From Rossellomorea arthrocnemi (lineage in GTDB: Bacteria > Bacillota > Bacilli > Bacillales > Bacillaceae_B), in contig NZ_CAJGBF010000005.1 of the NCBI RefSeq assembly GCF_904424705.1, positions 1 to 64,000 on the forward strand: a stretch of DNA of 64,000 nt. Reading direction: 5' to 3'. The notes below the pieces were generated by a model. The model worked only from the letters and a program-made list of their open reading frames with translations, did not search any database and was not told where the DNA came from. Position numbers and translations under genes: made by a program. Positions 17,050 to 26,156 of the stretch are shown here, piece by piece; within the stretch, counting starts at the first letter, position 1; every line of letters begins with the position of its first letter.

Positions 17050-19591
17050 GCTTGTTTCCTCCTTTTATGAGATAAGTAGCGATTTCCTTCGGTTTTAATG
17101 ATTCCACGCCAACCCGTCCAGCTCTATGCAAGAAGTCCACCCGCTCCACGACCTCACCACTTGAGGTCAAAGTAAACACCTGATCTTGATCGGTCGGATT
17201 CCATACACGCAGCTCCATTCCATCTTCTACTCTTCTAAGTGAACTCCACTGTACGTCTCCATTATCGATTTCTACTAAACACCCGATTCCCTTCCCTTCA
17301 CCCGGATAGATCCGCGGAGGAACACGGAACAAGTGGGCTTCCGTGGCCACGTGGCCCATACTCTTATGTGGGTGGAATTCAAATGCTGCGTGGAAGGTGT
17401 ACGTTCCGATACACTGAGCATCCGGCGTTTCCATATTCGGGCCCGCTCCCCCTCCACGGGTCCGTAAATCATCACGGGACAGCCAGCCCACGCTCCTGAT
17501 CAACGTAACATCCAGGGAATCTTCCTCTTCCATTCTGGTAATCTGATATTCTTGCAACCCTCGATGGTAAAACTGGAAGCCGCTAGTCGAACGAACAAAT
17601 GACAGGGAAGGCTCCACGACAACCGGCACTTCCTTTTGCTTTGCTGCATCGAACTCTTCATCCTTCTTCACTTTCCGTTTCACCACATCGAATGCCGTAT
17701 CGCTGTACGTGTGATCCACGGACGCTCCCAATGGATATTGAATGCGGAGCCGTTGATCCTTCGAGCGATTATTGATCGTGTATGATACATCGACCTTCTT
17801 ATCATGATCTTTAACAGTAATAGTGATATATACAGTCGTGGTGACCTTATCTTCTGAAGGACCGGTTCGATCTTCGTTCAACCCTGCCGGTGTAAGAAGC
17901 TTTAGATCATATGATAATTCTTGAATTCCAGTCGCTTTCCGGATCTTTCCTGCGCCCGAAAGCTCAGCCACCGTCTCCACATCGTGCACAGGCGGGGAAT
18001 AGTTATACTCATCGCCAGCGTCCAGTGTACTGTAGAACCGCTGCAATCCTTCATGACGCTTACCCGTTTCTTTATCAAGTAGTGAAAGGGTTCCATCCAC
18101 ATCCAGTTCAATCGAGTAATATTGGTTTTCAATCACGCGCTCATGGGACTCTCGTATTTCTTCATAATTTCCCTCCACTACTGTAAAAGTAGAGAGTGAA
18201 GTGGCAGCAAGATCCTCCACATAAAATTCCATCTCATAAAATGTCCCCTCTTTAAAATCCGGGAACGCGTCCAGAGGAGAATCAAAATGTCGACTCTTCC
18301 GCTTATTCTTGATCACAGGGATATGAAGCTTCCCGTTTACGTCCTGTAATACAAACAATCTTTCTTCCTCCAGCCAAATCTCCCCTGATACCCAGCCAGT
18401 GAACGGCCTTGGATGAGGATTGAAGACCGTAAACACGCTATTATCCTCAAACGGCTTTCTCAGTCCTGATCCTGAAAACATTGGATCCTGAATACCTAGA
18501 TGAGTGAGGGATCCTCTTTGAATGGACGAAAGCCTCTGCTGGAGCATCATTGTCCTCGTCTCCATTTCCTTATGAACCTCATCAATACTGCAGCCGCAAA
18601 TACTGTCGTGTGGATGATTCAACAGTAGAAGCTTCCAGGATTCCTCCAGGTAACGATGAGGATATTTCTCTTGCCCGGCAAGAGTCGCAAGTGGTTCCGT
18701 ATAGCCCGTGAGTTCATCCTCCATCTCCTGATTTTGAACCTTGAGATAGCTTCTTGCCGAAATGACATTCGGAAGGACATATATATGCTCATTGCTTCTC
18801 ATTTCTCCGACAAACACAGGTAAATCAGCAGGTATCTCAGCCTGAACGCTCTTAAGAAACGCTTCATAGGTGCTGGACACAAACTCCACTTCCCCTTGAA
18901 GCTCGTTGATTTGCTTCAACAGATTTCCGTGCTTCGGCATCAGGTGATCCCCGCCATTGGTTAACAGCAGCTGAGACGTCGTCGCATAAGGCGTGACCTT
19001 CTCCACATAGGACTTCAACTGCTCTTCTGGATTGTCCTCATTCAAAAGAGGCTGGTAATACCCCTCTGGCAAAAAGGCCGTGAACACTCTGGACCCATTC
19101 GGCGCTTCCCAATGAAACTCAGACGTTTCGGGCTTAATTCCCCGCCACAAAATCGCGTTATCTATCCCACATCCCTGTAACAGCTGAGGTATCTGACTCA
19201 CATGACCAAACGTATCCGGTAAATACCCGACCTGCTGGGATTCACCATATTGATTCGCGATCTTCAATCCCATCTCCATATTCCTGATCAGGGATTCCCC
19301 GCTGACAAGAAACTCATCGGCCAGGACATACCACGGACCGATGATAATCTTCTTTTCTTCTATTAAATGAAGGACTTTTTCCTTCATGCTCTCTTCACAC
19401 ACTTCAAAGTAATCCTCCAGGGCAGCCATCTGGCCATCCAGGACAAATTGCTCCAACTCTCCCTTTTCCAGACCTGACACAATCCGGTCCATCACCTGGA
19501 CGAGCCGGTGGCGGAATACTTCAAACGGTAAGTACCACTCCCTGTCCCAATGGGTTTGGAAGACGATATGACACGTCATTTTCTTGCTCAT
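17042..19591 (-). CDS. GH38 alpha-mannosidase
   Basis: 849 residues, ATG at 19591 sharing one base with the preceding permease stop. The GH38 catalytic core is complete: the zinc ligands in FQTHWDREWY (His14, Asp16), the nucleophile Asp126 in GYLPDTFGHVSQIPQ, and HPHDSICGCSIDEVH in the central helical domain. The C-terminal half is beta-rich, as in the family. No signal peptide: it acts in the cytoplasm on imported oligosaccharides or phosphorylated glycosides. In the operon it follows two sugar ABC permeases, so the imported molecule probably carries alpha-linked mannose or a mannose derivative. Whether it prefers phosphorylated substrates, like MngB, cannot be read from sequence. Confidence 0.93.
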   Translation of the reverse strand: MSKKMTCHIVFQTHWDREWYLPFEVFRHRLVQVMDRIVSGLEKGELEQFVLDGQMAALEDYFEVCEESMKEKVLHLIEEKKIIIGPWYVLADEFLVSGESLIRNMEMGLKIANQYGESQQVGYLPDTFGHVSQIPQLLQGCGIDNAILWRGIKPETSEFHWEAPNGSRVFTAFLPEGYYQPLLNEDNPEEQLKSYVEKVTPYATTSQLLLTNGGDHLMPKHGNLLKQINELQGEVEFVSSTYEAFLKSVQAEIPADLPVFVGEMRSNEHIYVLPNVISARSYLKVQNQEMEDELTGYTEPLATLAGQEKYPHRYLEESWKLLLLNHPHDSICGCSIDEVHKEMETRTMMLQQRLSSIQRGSLTHLGIQDPMFSGSGLRKPFEDNSVFTVFNPHPRPFTGWVSGEIWLEEERLFVLQDVNGKLHIPVIKNKRKSRHFDSPLDAFPDFKEGTFYEMEFYVEDLAATSLSTFTVVEGNYEEIRESHERVIENQYYSIELDVDGTLSLLDKETGKRHEGLQRFYSTLDAGDEYNYSPPVHDVETVAELSGAGKIRKATGIQELSYDLKLLTPAGLNEDRTGPSEDKVTTTVYITITVKDHDKKVDVSYTINNRSKDQRLRIQYPLGASVDHTYSDTAFDVVKRKVKKDEEFDAAKQKEVPVVVEPSLSFVRSTSGFQFYHRGLQEYQITRMEEEDSLDVTLIRSVGWLSRDDLRTRGGGAGPNMETPDAQCIGTYTFHAAFEFHPHKSMGHVATEAHLFRVPPRIYPGEGKGIGCLVEIDNGDVQWSSLRRVEDGMELRVWNPTDQDQVFTLTSSGEVVERVDFLHRAGRVGVESLKPKEIATYLIKGGNKHE

Positions 19592-20484
19592 TATCCTTTC
19601 ACCGCCCCTTTCATGGCACCTGCGATGAAGTGGCGCTGCAGGATGGAGAAGATGATGATGATCGGAAGAATCGAGATGATCGATCCTGCCGCGATGTAGC
19701 GCCAGTTAGCCGAGAACGAACCGGCGAGCGTATTGACGCCGAGTGGCAGTGTGTACATGCTCGTATCGTTTAAGATGATCAGCGGCCAGAGGAAATCTCC
19801 CCATGCCATCATGAACGTGAAGATAGCCAATGTGACGAGTGAAGGCTTCACCAGTGGCATAAGAACCCGCCACCAGATTTGAAACGCATTAGCTCCATCC
19901 ATACGTGCCGACTCATCCAGCTCGTATGGGATCGTAAGGAATGCCTGACGCATCAGGAAAATCCCGAAAGCCGTGGTGGCGTGGGGCAGGATCAATCCTG
20001 CATACGTGTTTTGCAGCCCTAAGTCCAATGCCAATAAGTAAATCGGGATCATCAGAAGCTGAAACGGCACCATCATCGTACTGAGAATGAGAACGAAGAC
20101 GATGTTTTTTCCACGGAAGTTCATACGGGCCAGTGGATAGGCAGCCAGTGAACAGAAGACGATATTCAAGATAACCGTCACTACAGATACGACAACACTA
20201 TTAAACAGGTAACGCCAGAATGGGAAGAAATCCATCACTTCCACATAGTTTCCGAACGTGATCTTTTCCGGGATGAACTGAGGCGGGTACGAGAAGATAT
20301 TCTCGCTGCCCGATTTGAGCGACGTAGCCAGGAGCCATAGGAATGGACCGACCATGATGAGTGTGATGAATAGGAGGGTCGCATATTGAAGAACGACTTT
20401 CCCTATCTTTTTTACATTTATCGGCTTTTTGACAGTTAGTTCGGTTGAATGTTCGTTACTGGTTCCAAGAGAAGGAGAACTCAT
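19591..20484 (-). CDS. Carbohydrate ABC transporter permease (MalG type)
   Basis: 297 residues with six predicted membrane helices, starting with ATLLFITLIMVGPFLWLLAT. The EAA loop that contacts the ATPase is present as YELDESARMDGANAFQIWWRVLMPL near residue 190. A charged N-terminal tail of about 25 residues precedes the first helix. It pairs with the permease encoded 6 bp upstream. No ATP-binding subunit is encoded in the locus, so a shared ATPase such as MsmX is probably used, as is usual in Bacillus. Confidence 0.92.
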   Translation of the reverse strand: MSSPSLGTSNEHSTELTVKKPINVKKIGKVVLQYATLLFITLIMVGPFLWLLATSLKSGSENIFSYPPQFIPEKITFGNYVEVMDFFPFWRYLFNSVVVSVVTVILNIVFCSLAAYPLARMNFRGKNIVFVLILSTMMVPFQLLMIPIYLLALDLGLQNTYAGLILPHATTAFGIFLMRQAFLTIPYELDESARMDGANAFQIWWRVLMPLVKPSLVTLAIFTFMMAWGDFLWPLIILNDTSMYTLPLGVNTLAGSFSANWRYIAAGSIISILPIIIIFSILQRHFIAGAMKGAVKG

Positions 20485-20490
20485 GGAGAA

Positions 20491-21366
20491 TCACCCCTTT
20501 ATCGCAGATTCTTTTTTGCTCATGAACTTGATATTAATAACAGAGAAGATCAACGTGATGATGAATAATACGACCCCGGCCGCACTGGCATAGCCCATTT
20601 GCAGCTTATCGAAGGCTTCTTCATAAATGTAGAAGACGAGTGTTTTCGAGCTGTTCAGCGGCCCGCCCCCGGTCATGACGTAGATTTCTTCGAATACCTT
20701 CATGGCGGAAATGGATGACATGATGGTAACGATCATAATGGAAGGCATTAATAAAGGAATGGTAATATGCCAAATTTGTTTCCATTTGCTTGCCCCGTCA
20801 ATGTCTGCCGCTTCATATAAATCATCTGAAATCGACTGCAGTCCCGCCAAATAAATGACCATATAATACCCAAGTCCCTTCCAGATGGTGACGACCATGA
20901 CGGCAAAAATGGACGTCGTCGTTGATGTCAGCCAGTTCACAGGTTCAGATATCAATCCAAGTGATTCCAATATGTAATTCAGGATTCCTTTATCGGCATA
21001 CACCCATTTCCACGCAATTCCCACCACGACCATGGAGGTGACGACCGGTACATAATAGGCGGAACGGAAGAATCCAATCCCCTTTACCTGCTGGTTCACA
21101 AGGATCGCCAGGAAAATCGGCAGGATCACGAGTGCGGGCACGACGATGACCAGATATAATAACGTCTGCCCGAGCACTTTCCAGAACAGGGCATCGGAAA
21201 ACAGCCCTTTGTAGTTTTCAAGTCCGATGAATTCGGCATCAGTAACGATATTGTAATTCGTGAAACTCAGCCAGATGGCATTGAGCATGGGATAAAAGAT
21301 GAACGCACCCAGGATGATGACACCGGGTATTAAAAACAGAAATGGTGTTAACGGATGATTTCTCAA
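20491..21366 (-). CDS. Carbohydrate ABC transporter permease (MalF/UgpA type)
   Basis: 291 residues, ATG at 21366 overlapping the ROK kinase stop by 4 bp (ATGA). Six membrane helices are predicted, the first PFLFLIPGVIILGAFIFYP. The EAA loop is DDLYEAADIDGASKWKQIWH near residue 185. It forms the membrane channel with the MalG-type partner and is served by the lipoprotein encoded at 23911-25227. Confidence 0.92.
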   Translation of the reverse strand: MRNHPLTPFLFLIPGVIILGAFIFYPMLNAIWLSFTNYNIVTDAEFIGLENYKGLFSDALFWKVLGQTLLYLVIVVPALVILPIFLAILVNQQVKGIGFFRSAYYVPVVTSMVVVGIAWKWVYADKGILNYILESLGLISEPVNWLTSTTTSIFAVMVVTIWKGLGYYMVIYLAGLQSISDDLYEAADIDGASKWKQIWHITIPLLMPSIMIVTIMSSISAMKVFEEIYVMTGGGPLNSSKTLVFYIYEEAFDKLQMGYASAAGVVLFIITLIFSVINIKFMSKKESAIKG

Positions 21367-22271
21367 ACGGACTCCCCTCTTTTCTCCATCGCTTGAAATA
21401 AGAGCTTGGCAGCTCCAAGCATTCCCGCCTGATTTCCTAAGACTGCAGGATAAATGCTTGTATTAACAAAATATTCCTTCAATTTAACCTGGAAGTCGGC
21501 CCACCAATGGTCCTTGGAGTCAATGACTCCTCCCCCGATGAAGAGGACTTCCGGATCGACGCTCACAGAGATGTTGGACGCGGCGATGGCCAAATAATCC
21601 AGATAACGGTCAACCACCTGCTTGACCTGTTGATTTCCAATTGAATATTCTTTAAAGATCTCTGAGCCATGGGGGAAAATTTGATTCGTTTCGGTGAAAA
21701 CGTCCTGCACAAGTGCTGTACCCGACAGATACTGCTCCAGGCAGCCTTTCTTCCCGCAATTGCATGGCTTTCCATTTGGAACGAGCACGACATGTCCCCA
21801 TTCCCCACTTTGATGGTGATGGCCGTGTAAGACCTCACCTTGTATGGCATTCGCTCCCCCGACACCGGTCCCAAGGGTCAACATAACCGCCGTTTCGGGA
21901 TTTCCTTCCCACTTCCATAGCTCGCCAAGGAGAGCCACATTGGCATCATTGTCGACTGCACATGGCAGTCCGTAGCGCGTTTCAATTTCTTCTCTTACTT
22001 GGGTTCCCTGCCAGGAAGGCAGATTATCCGTTGCATAGACGACGGTCCCTTTATCCGGATCCACACGGCCTGCCGTACCGATGCCGATTCCTGAAATAGT
22101 GCCGTCTTTCTTCATTAATAGATCAATCACTTGAAAGATGGAGCCGAGGATTCCCTCTCTCCCGTTCGAGATATCGGTGGATACCTTTTCCTGGTGTAGG
22201 ATCGTGCCATCCTTTTGAACAACCGCTCCTTTGACCCCGGTACCCCCGACATCGATTCCAATGACCTTCAT
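21363..22271 (-). CDS. ROK-family sugar kinase, probable ManNAc kinase
   Basis: 302 residues. The phosphate-binding IDVGGTGVKGAV is near residue 6, the catalytic Asp lies in VDNDANVALLGE (about Asp109), TLGTGVGGA is near 133, and the zinc site CNCGKKGCLEQ has Cys170, Cys172 and Cys177. The enzyme phosphorylates a free hexose or HexNAc with ATP. Because nanE is two genes upstream in the same operon, N-acetylmannosamine is a sensible substrate (NanK role), but glucose, mannose or GlcNAc kinases look alike. This is the intact copy; a second ROK gene at 14652-15532 has decayed. Confidence 0.88.
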   Translation of the reverse strand: MKVIGIDVGGTGVKGAVVQKDGTILHQEKVSTDISNGREGILGSIFQVIDLLMKKDGTISGIGIGTAGRVDPDKGTVVYATDNLPSWQGTQVREEIETRYGLPCAVDNDANVALLGELWKWEGNPETAVMLTLGTGVGGANAIQGEVLHGHHHQSGEWGHVVLVPNGKPCNCGKKGCLEQYLSGTALVQDVFTETNQIFPHGSEIFKEYSIGNQQVKQVVDRYLDYLAIAASNISVSVDPEVLFIGGGVIDSKDHWWADFQVKLKEYFVNTSIYPAVLGNQAGMLGAAKLLFQAMEKRGESV

Positions 22272-22291
22272 CGTTTCACCTGCTTACCAGT

Positions 22292-23146
22292 TTAATAGAT
22301 TTTGTCTACAACGGCTCTTGCAGTTTTCTCCTTCATGCCAAGGGAGAACTCTTTATTATGGAGGGCAAGTCCGGTACATAGCAGATCGATGACGAAGAGC
22401 TGTGAAATCTTCGCGATCATGGATCCGCCTTCAAGAGGGGACTCTTTCCCACCGCTTAACAGAACCGCATCGGCAAGCTTCGTGATTGGTGAACGGGCAT
22501 AGTACGTAATGGCGATGACGCTTGCTCCGTTTTCTTTGGCCAGTGTCAGGGAATCGATTGTGTCCTTCGTGCTTCCCGAGATACTCAAGCCAACGACCAC
22601 ATCCCCTTTTTTTACGGTAGCAGCCGTCATAGACTGGATATGTGGATCGATGACCGCATCCGACCGGTATCCGATCCGAAGGAAACGATTCTTCGCATCC
22701 AATGCCGTCAGTCCTGACGTCCCGACTCCAAAGAAATGGATGGATCTTGCCCCGGAAAGGAGTCTGATCGCTTCCTCCAACGTTTCTTCGTCCAGCTTAT
22801 TGACGGTTTCATCCACCGCGTTCTTCGTATAAGAAGCAATCGATTGAATGAAGCCGGCGGGCTTACTGGGATCTGACTCTTCTTCTTGAGACATGGAAGA
22901 TAAATCCTTCGCCATGGCAAGCTTGAACTCCTGATATCCTTTCATGCCAATCTTCCGGCAGAAACGGAGTACAGTCGTTTCCCCCACTTCCGCTACATCG
23001 GCAAGATCCGTGACGGAATAGTACAGGGCCTTTTCCATTTGTTCTAACACAACTGTCGCCACTTTTTGCTCGGACTTTGTGAGGGAAGGATAATAGCTGT
23101 TAATTAACCCTCCTAATTTGCTCTTTGATGCCGTTTGTGCCTGCAT
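22292..23146 (-). CDS. MurR/RpiR family regulator (HTH_6 + SIS)
   Basis: 284 residues from the ATG at 23146 (AAAGGAGGTAATCAAG upstream). Residues 1-80 are the RpiR-type helix-turn-helix (SLTKSEQKVATVVLEQ...VTDLADVAEVGETTVLRFCRKIGMKGYQEFK). Residues about 115-250 are a SIS sugar-phosphate-binding domain (ARSIHFFGVGTSGLTALDAKNRF, VVGLSISGSTKDTID). It probably controls this operon in response to a sugar phosphate such as ManNAc-6-P or GlcNAc-6-P. Its start lies 47 bp inside nanE, so it is translated from the same message. Confidence 0.9.
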   Translation of the reverse strand: MQAQTASKSKLGGLINSYYPSLTKSEQKVATVVLEQMEKALYYSVTDLADVAEVGETTVLRFCRKIGMKGYQEFKLAMAKDLSSMSQEEESDPSKPAGFIQSIASYTKNAVDETVNKLDEETLEEAIRLLSGARSIHFFGVGTSGLTALDAKNRFLRIGYRSDAVIDPHIQSMTAATVKKGDVVVGLSISGSTKDTIDSLTLAKENGASVIAITYYARSPITKLADAVLLSGGKESPLEGGSMIAKISQLFVIDLLCTGLALHNKEFSLGMKEKTARAVVDKIY

Positions 23147-23846
23147 CTTGATTACCTCCTTTATTTTGGATGGATTGTACAAACCTTTTCGTGATTTCCT
23201 GCGGCCTTGTGATGGCCGAACCGACTACGACGGTGTGAGCTCCCATATCCAATGCCTGACACACTTCTTCCGGAGTCGAAATCCGCCCTTCGGCAAACAC
23301 TGGAATCTTGATGGTCTCAACCAATTTTTTCAACAACTTAAAATCAGGTTCACATTGCTGAGGCGAATACGGCGTGTATCCCGACATGGTGGTGCTGACA
23401 CAGTCGACCCCGAGCTCCACGGCATGAACGGCTTCTTCATAGGTGGAAACATCCGCCATGATCGTTTGCCCTTTTGACTTCAGATACGATATCAAGCTTT
23501 CCAGTGATTCACCGTTCGGACGTGTTCTCGTCGTCGCATCAATCGCGGTCATGTCCACCCCTGCTCCAATCAGTTCATCGGCTTCCTTCCTGGTAGCCGT
23601 TATGTAGACATCACTTCCCGGGTAATCCCTCTTCACCAATCCAATGATCGGTAAATCCACGTACTGCTTGATGGTTTTAATATCAACCGCACTGTTTGCC
23701 CGGATCCCCGACGCACCACCGACGTAAGCGGCCTTCGCCATTTTCCCCATTACATCCGCCCCGTGCAATGGTTCATGTTCAAGGGCCTGGCATGACACCA
23801 CAAGCTTTCCCTTTAATTGTTCAAAAACGATTTCCTTGCTGATCAT
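23100..23846 (-). CDS. nanE: N-acetylmannosamine-6-phosphate 2-epimerase
   Basis: 248 residues. NanE converts ManNAc-6-P to GlcNAc-6-P. The family sequence is clear: LKGKLVVSCQALEHEPLHG at the N-terminus, AAYVGGASGIRANSAVDI, LPIIGLVKRDYPGSDVYITAT (catalytic Lys), DMTAIDATTRTRP, IMADVSTYEEA and IPVFAEGRI, all parts of a TIM barrel. The C-terminal tail beyond about residue 225 overlaps the regulator gene. No sialic acid lyase (NanA) or NagA/NagB gene is seen nearby, so the ManNAc probably comes from something other than sialic acid, or sialate genes lie elsewhere. Confidence 0.93.
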   Translation of the reverse strand: MISKEIVFEQLKGKLVVSCQALEHEPLHGADVMGKMAKAAYVGGASGIRANSAVDIKTIKQYVDLPIIGLVKRDYPGSDVYITATRKEADELIGAGVDMTAIDATTRTRPNGESLESLISYLKSKGQTIMADVSTYEEAVHAVELGVDCVSTTMSGYTPYSPQQCEPDFKLLKKLVETIKIPVFAEGRISTPEEVCQALDMGAHTVVVGSAITRPQEITKRFVQSIQNKGGNQDAGTNGIKEQIRRVN

Positions 23847-23878
23847 CTTGTCTTCACCGTTCTTTCATTGAAATGCAG

Positions 23879-23899
23879 AAAGGGAGATAAACTCCCTTT
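23879..23899 (-). terminator. Hairpin after the binding-protein gene, probable attenuator
   Basis: AAAGGGAG (879-886) pairs with CTCCCTTT (892-899) between the lipoprotein gene and nanE. On the minus strand no long T-run follows, so it more likely limits read-through or protects the upstream message, raising binding-protein levels over the permeases. Confidence 0.6.
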
Positions 23900-23910
23900 C
23901 CTCCATTCCC

Positions 23911-25227
23911 TTATTTAGATAGCGTTTCGTTCCATTTCATTTCAACCTGATCCAATGATTCGTCCACCGTCATATCTCCAAGCATGGCTGCATGAAGGGC
24001 TTCGTTCATCGCTGTACGTAACTCTTCAAAGTTGCTCATTGGCGGAATCAGTACTTCACTATCCTTCAATTGACCAGCCGATACAATACGGGCCTTATCA
24101 ATTGGAGTCGCATCCGCAGGCTCTTCACTGAAATACGGATCATCAAGAGCCGTTTCAATGGATGGAAGAATCGCTGTCTGTTTATCAAACTCGACCTGAT
24201 TTTCTGCATTCGTCAAGAAAATGGAGAAGTCCACTGCTGCCTGTTGGTGTTCAGACTGCTTCGGTACCACGACGTTCATGGCCGCTACATTTTTCTTATC
24301 TGTGTCACCCGTGATGATTGGAGCCGTTCTTGTCGCTTTTAGAATATCAGGAGCATTCTCTTCGACAATTGTCAGGAATTGTGGTCCTGAAGGCAGGATC
24401 GCAATTTCACCCGCTTGATACAAATCGACCGCTTTAGAGTGCCCTTCTGTTAACACTTCACGTGGAATCAGATCATTCTTGTAAAGGTCTACGAAGAAAT
24501 TGAATGCCTCTTTCCCTTCTGCCGTGTTGAATGTCGCTTTCGTCATGTCCTCATTTGTTAAATCCACGCCCATCATGACCATTGTCTCCAGTAGATGACT
24601 TCCATCAAGGGCCGGGAAGAACGCGTATTTACCCGTTTTGTCTTTGATCGTTTTTGCCACATCTGTTAATTCTTCGAAAGTAGCCGGTGCTTTCTCTGGA
24701 TCAAGTCCCGCTTCCTTGAAGATATCCGAGTTATACATCGTTACCTGAGAAGACAGGTACCAAGGAATACCGAACGTCTTTCCGTCGAATGTGTTGGAAG
24801 ACCAAATGTTCTCGAAATACTTACTCTTCACATCTTCAGGAACCATTTCATCCATATTGACTAATGCATCAAGCTCTGCCAGCTTTGCCGCAAATTGCGG
24901 GTTCAGGTTGGCTACATCCGGAGCCGTTTTTGAAGCGACGGCTGAAAGGATTTTCGTCTCCATATCACCCCAAGGAATGTCCACCCATTTCACTTTCACA
25001 TTCGGGTTTTTCTTTTCGAAATCAGCAATGACCCCGTTTAAGTAGTCATCAAAGGTTGGAGATAATTGCATCGTCCAGAATTCAATCTCGACCGGATCCT
25101 CTTTCGTTCCTTCTTTTTGTTCCCCTGAAGAGCTTGATTTGCTGCTATTACAAGCAGCTGTAAATAGCATAGCAAACATCAACATGAGCGTTAATAGAAA
25201 CTTTCCATTTTTAAACATATTCTTCAT
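23911..25227 (-). CDS. Sugar ABC transporter substrate-binding lipoprotein
   Basis: 438 residues with a lipoprotein signal: a hydrophobic stretch LTLMLMFAMLFTAACNSSKS with the lipobox cysteine near residue 26. A Ser/Gly/Glu-rich linker follows, then the type I SBP fold for sugars (EIEFWTMQLSPTFDDYLNGV, VKWVDIPWGDMETKILSAV, PDVANLNPQFAAKLAE, YLSSQVTMYNSDIFKEAGL). It captures the oligosaccharide outside the membrane for the two permeases downstream. It is the second gene of the operon, 24 bp after the esterase. Confidence 0.93.
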   Translation of the reverse strand: MKNMFKNGKFLLTLMLMFAMLFTAACNSSKSSSSGEQKEGTKEDPVEIEFWTMQLSPTFDDYLNGVIADFEKKNPNVKVKWVDIPWGDMETKILSAVASKTAPDVANLNPQFAAKLAELDALVNMDEMVPEDVKSKYFENIWSSNTFDGKTFGIPWYLSSQVTMYNSDIFKEAGLDPEKAPATFEELTDVAKTIKDKTGKYAFFPALDGSHLLETMVMMGVDLTNEDMTKATFNTAEGKEAFNFFVDLYKNDLIPREVLTEGHSKAVDLYQAGEIAILPSGPQFLTIVEENAPDILKATRTAPIITGDTDKKNVAAMNVVVPKQSEHQQAAVDFSIFLTNAENQVEFDKQTAILPSIETALDDPYFSEEPADATPIDKARIVSAGQLKDSEVLIPPMSNFEELRTAMNEALHAAMLGDMTVDESLDQVEMKWNETLSK

Positions 25228-25251
25228 CCCTTTCCCTTTTGGTTGTTGCTG

Positions 25252-25992
25252 TTACCCCTTTGTCAAAAAATAGTGCAGTGCCCTTGGAAGATCTCTTCTC
25301 CAGAAATCCCATAGATGGTCTTCATCTTCTTCGTAATATGTATGATTTTCTGCGATGGGTTGAAGCTCCTCATAGAGAGTGCGATTAGCCGGTAGAATCG
25401 AGAAGGTCTCTCCTGTTAGTGGATAAGTGACGGATCCTTCAAGGTTCCCGACTACCTGATACACATTCCAAGGTGCTGATGTTTTAATATTCCGAATTTT
25501 ATGGATGTGAAAATCTGTAAATGCCCCGGATTGAAGGAGCAGGTGCGTCCATTCTTTCGGTTCTTCACTGGCAAGTGCGATACAAATGGCTGCGCCAAGG
25601 GAATCCCCCAACAGACCTCTCTTTTGGATTCTTTTCCCTAATGCTCTGATCTGCTTCTCTATGAGTGGAACAAGCTCGTGATGAAAAAAGTGAATGTATC
25701 TGTCATGATGAGTACCTGATGGATGATAATAATGATAGCGTTCTTCTGAAGTGGATGGAGGGACGAGTATAAGAAGAAAATGATAATCCCGTCTGCCTTC
25801 TTCCTTGAGGATATGATCCCATGTGTCTTGAAGCTTCCCCAGCCTGAGATAATCCATACCATCCTGCACATACAAGACATCTACTGCTTGACTCTGACCC
25901 TCTCGAACTTCCATGGAATAATAGAGTTGTTTCTTGCCTAAGGTATGACTGTTAATCTGGTGTTCTTCTAAGTTTGAAATCAATGAAACCAT
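25252..25992 (-). CDS. Esterase-like alpha/beta hydrolase, first gene of the mannoside operon
   Basis: 246 residues, ATG at 25992 with AGAAGGGGGAAA upstream. It is an alpha/beta hydrolase of the putative esterase (Fes-like) family: DVLYVQDGMDYLRLGKL, the nucleophile elbow GLLGDSLGAA (Ser131), and the late EDHLWDFWRRDLPRAL with a candidate catalytic His. No signal peptide, so it is cytoplasmic. The first position in the operon, before the sugar binding protein, suggests removal of acyl groups from an imported acylated sugar. B. subtilis YjcH is the nearest type I can name; the substrate is unknown. Confidence 0.8.
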   Translation of the reverse strand: MVSLISNLEEHQINSHTLGKKQLYYSMEVREGQSQAVDVLYVQDGMDYLRLGKLQDTWDHILKEEGRRDYHFLLILVPPSTSEERYHYYHPSGTHHDRYIHFFHHELVPLIEKQIRALGKRIQKRGLLGDSLGAAICIALASEEPKEWTHLLLQSGAFTDFHIHKIRNIKTSAPWNVYQVVGNLEGSVTYPLTGETFSILPANRTLYEELQPIAENHTYYEEDEDHLWDFWRRDLPRALHYFLTKG

Positions 25993-26031
25993 TTTCCCCC
26001 TTCTATGGTTTAAATTTCCTAGCTTGTTTCT

Positions 26032-26060
26032 ATCCTAGCATATGAAAGCGCTTTTGTGAA
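26032..26060 (-). promoter_or_regulatory. Sigma-A promoter with overlapping cre box for the mannoside operon
   Basis: On the minus strand TTCACA (plus 26055-26060) and TAGGAT (plus 26032-26037) are 17 bp apart. The cre-like TGAAAGCGCTTTTG (plus 26043-26056) fills the spacer and touches the -35. CcpA bound there would block RNA polymerase, giving glucose repression. Confidence 0.65.
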
Positions 26061-26156
26061 TATGTTCTCCATTTTTTATTTTTTTGGTGGAGTAATACTC
26101 CACAATTAACCATACTGGTGACTTGAACTCTTATCATTGAGGGCCATGTACATGTT

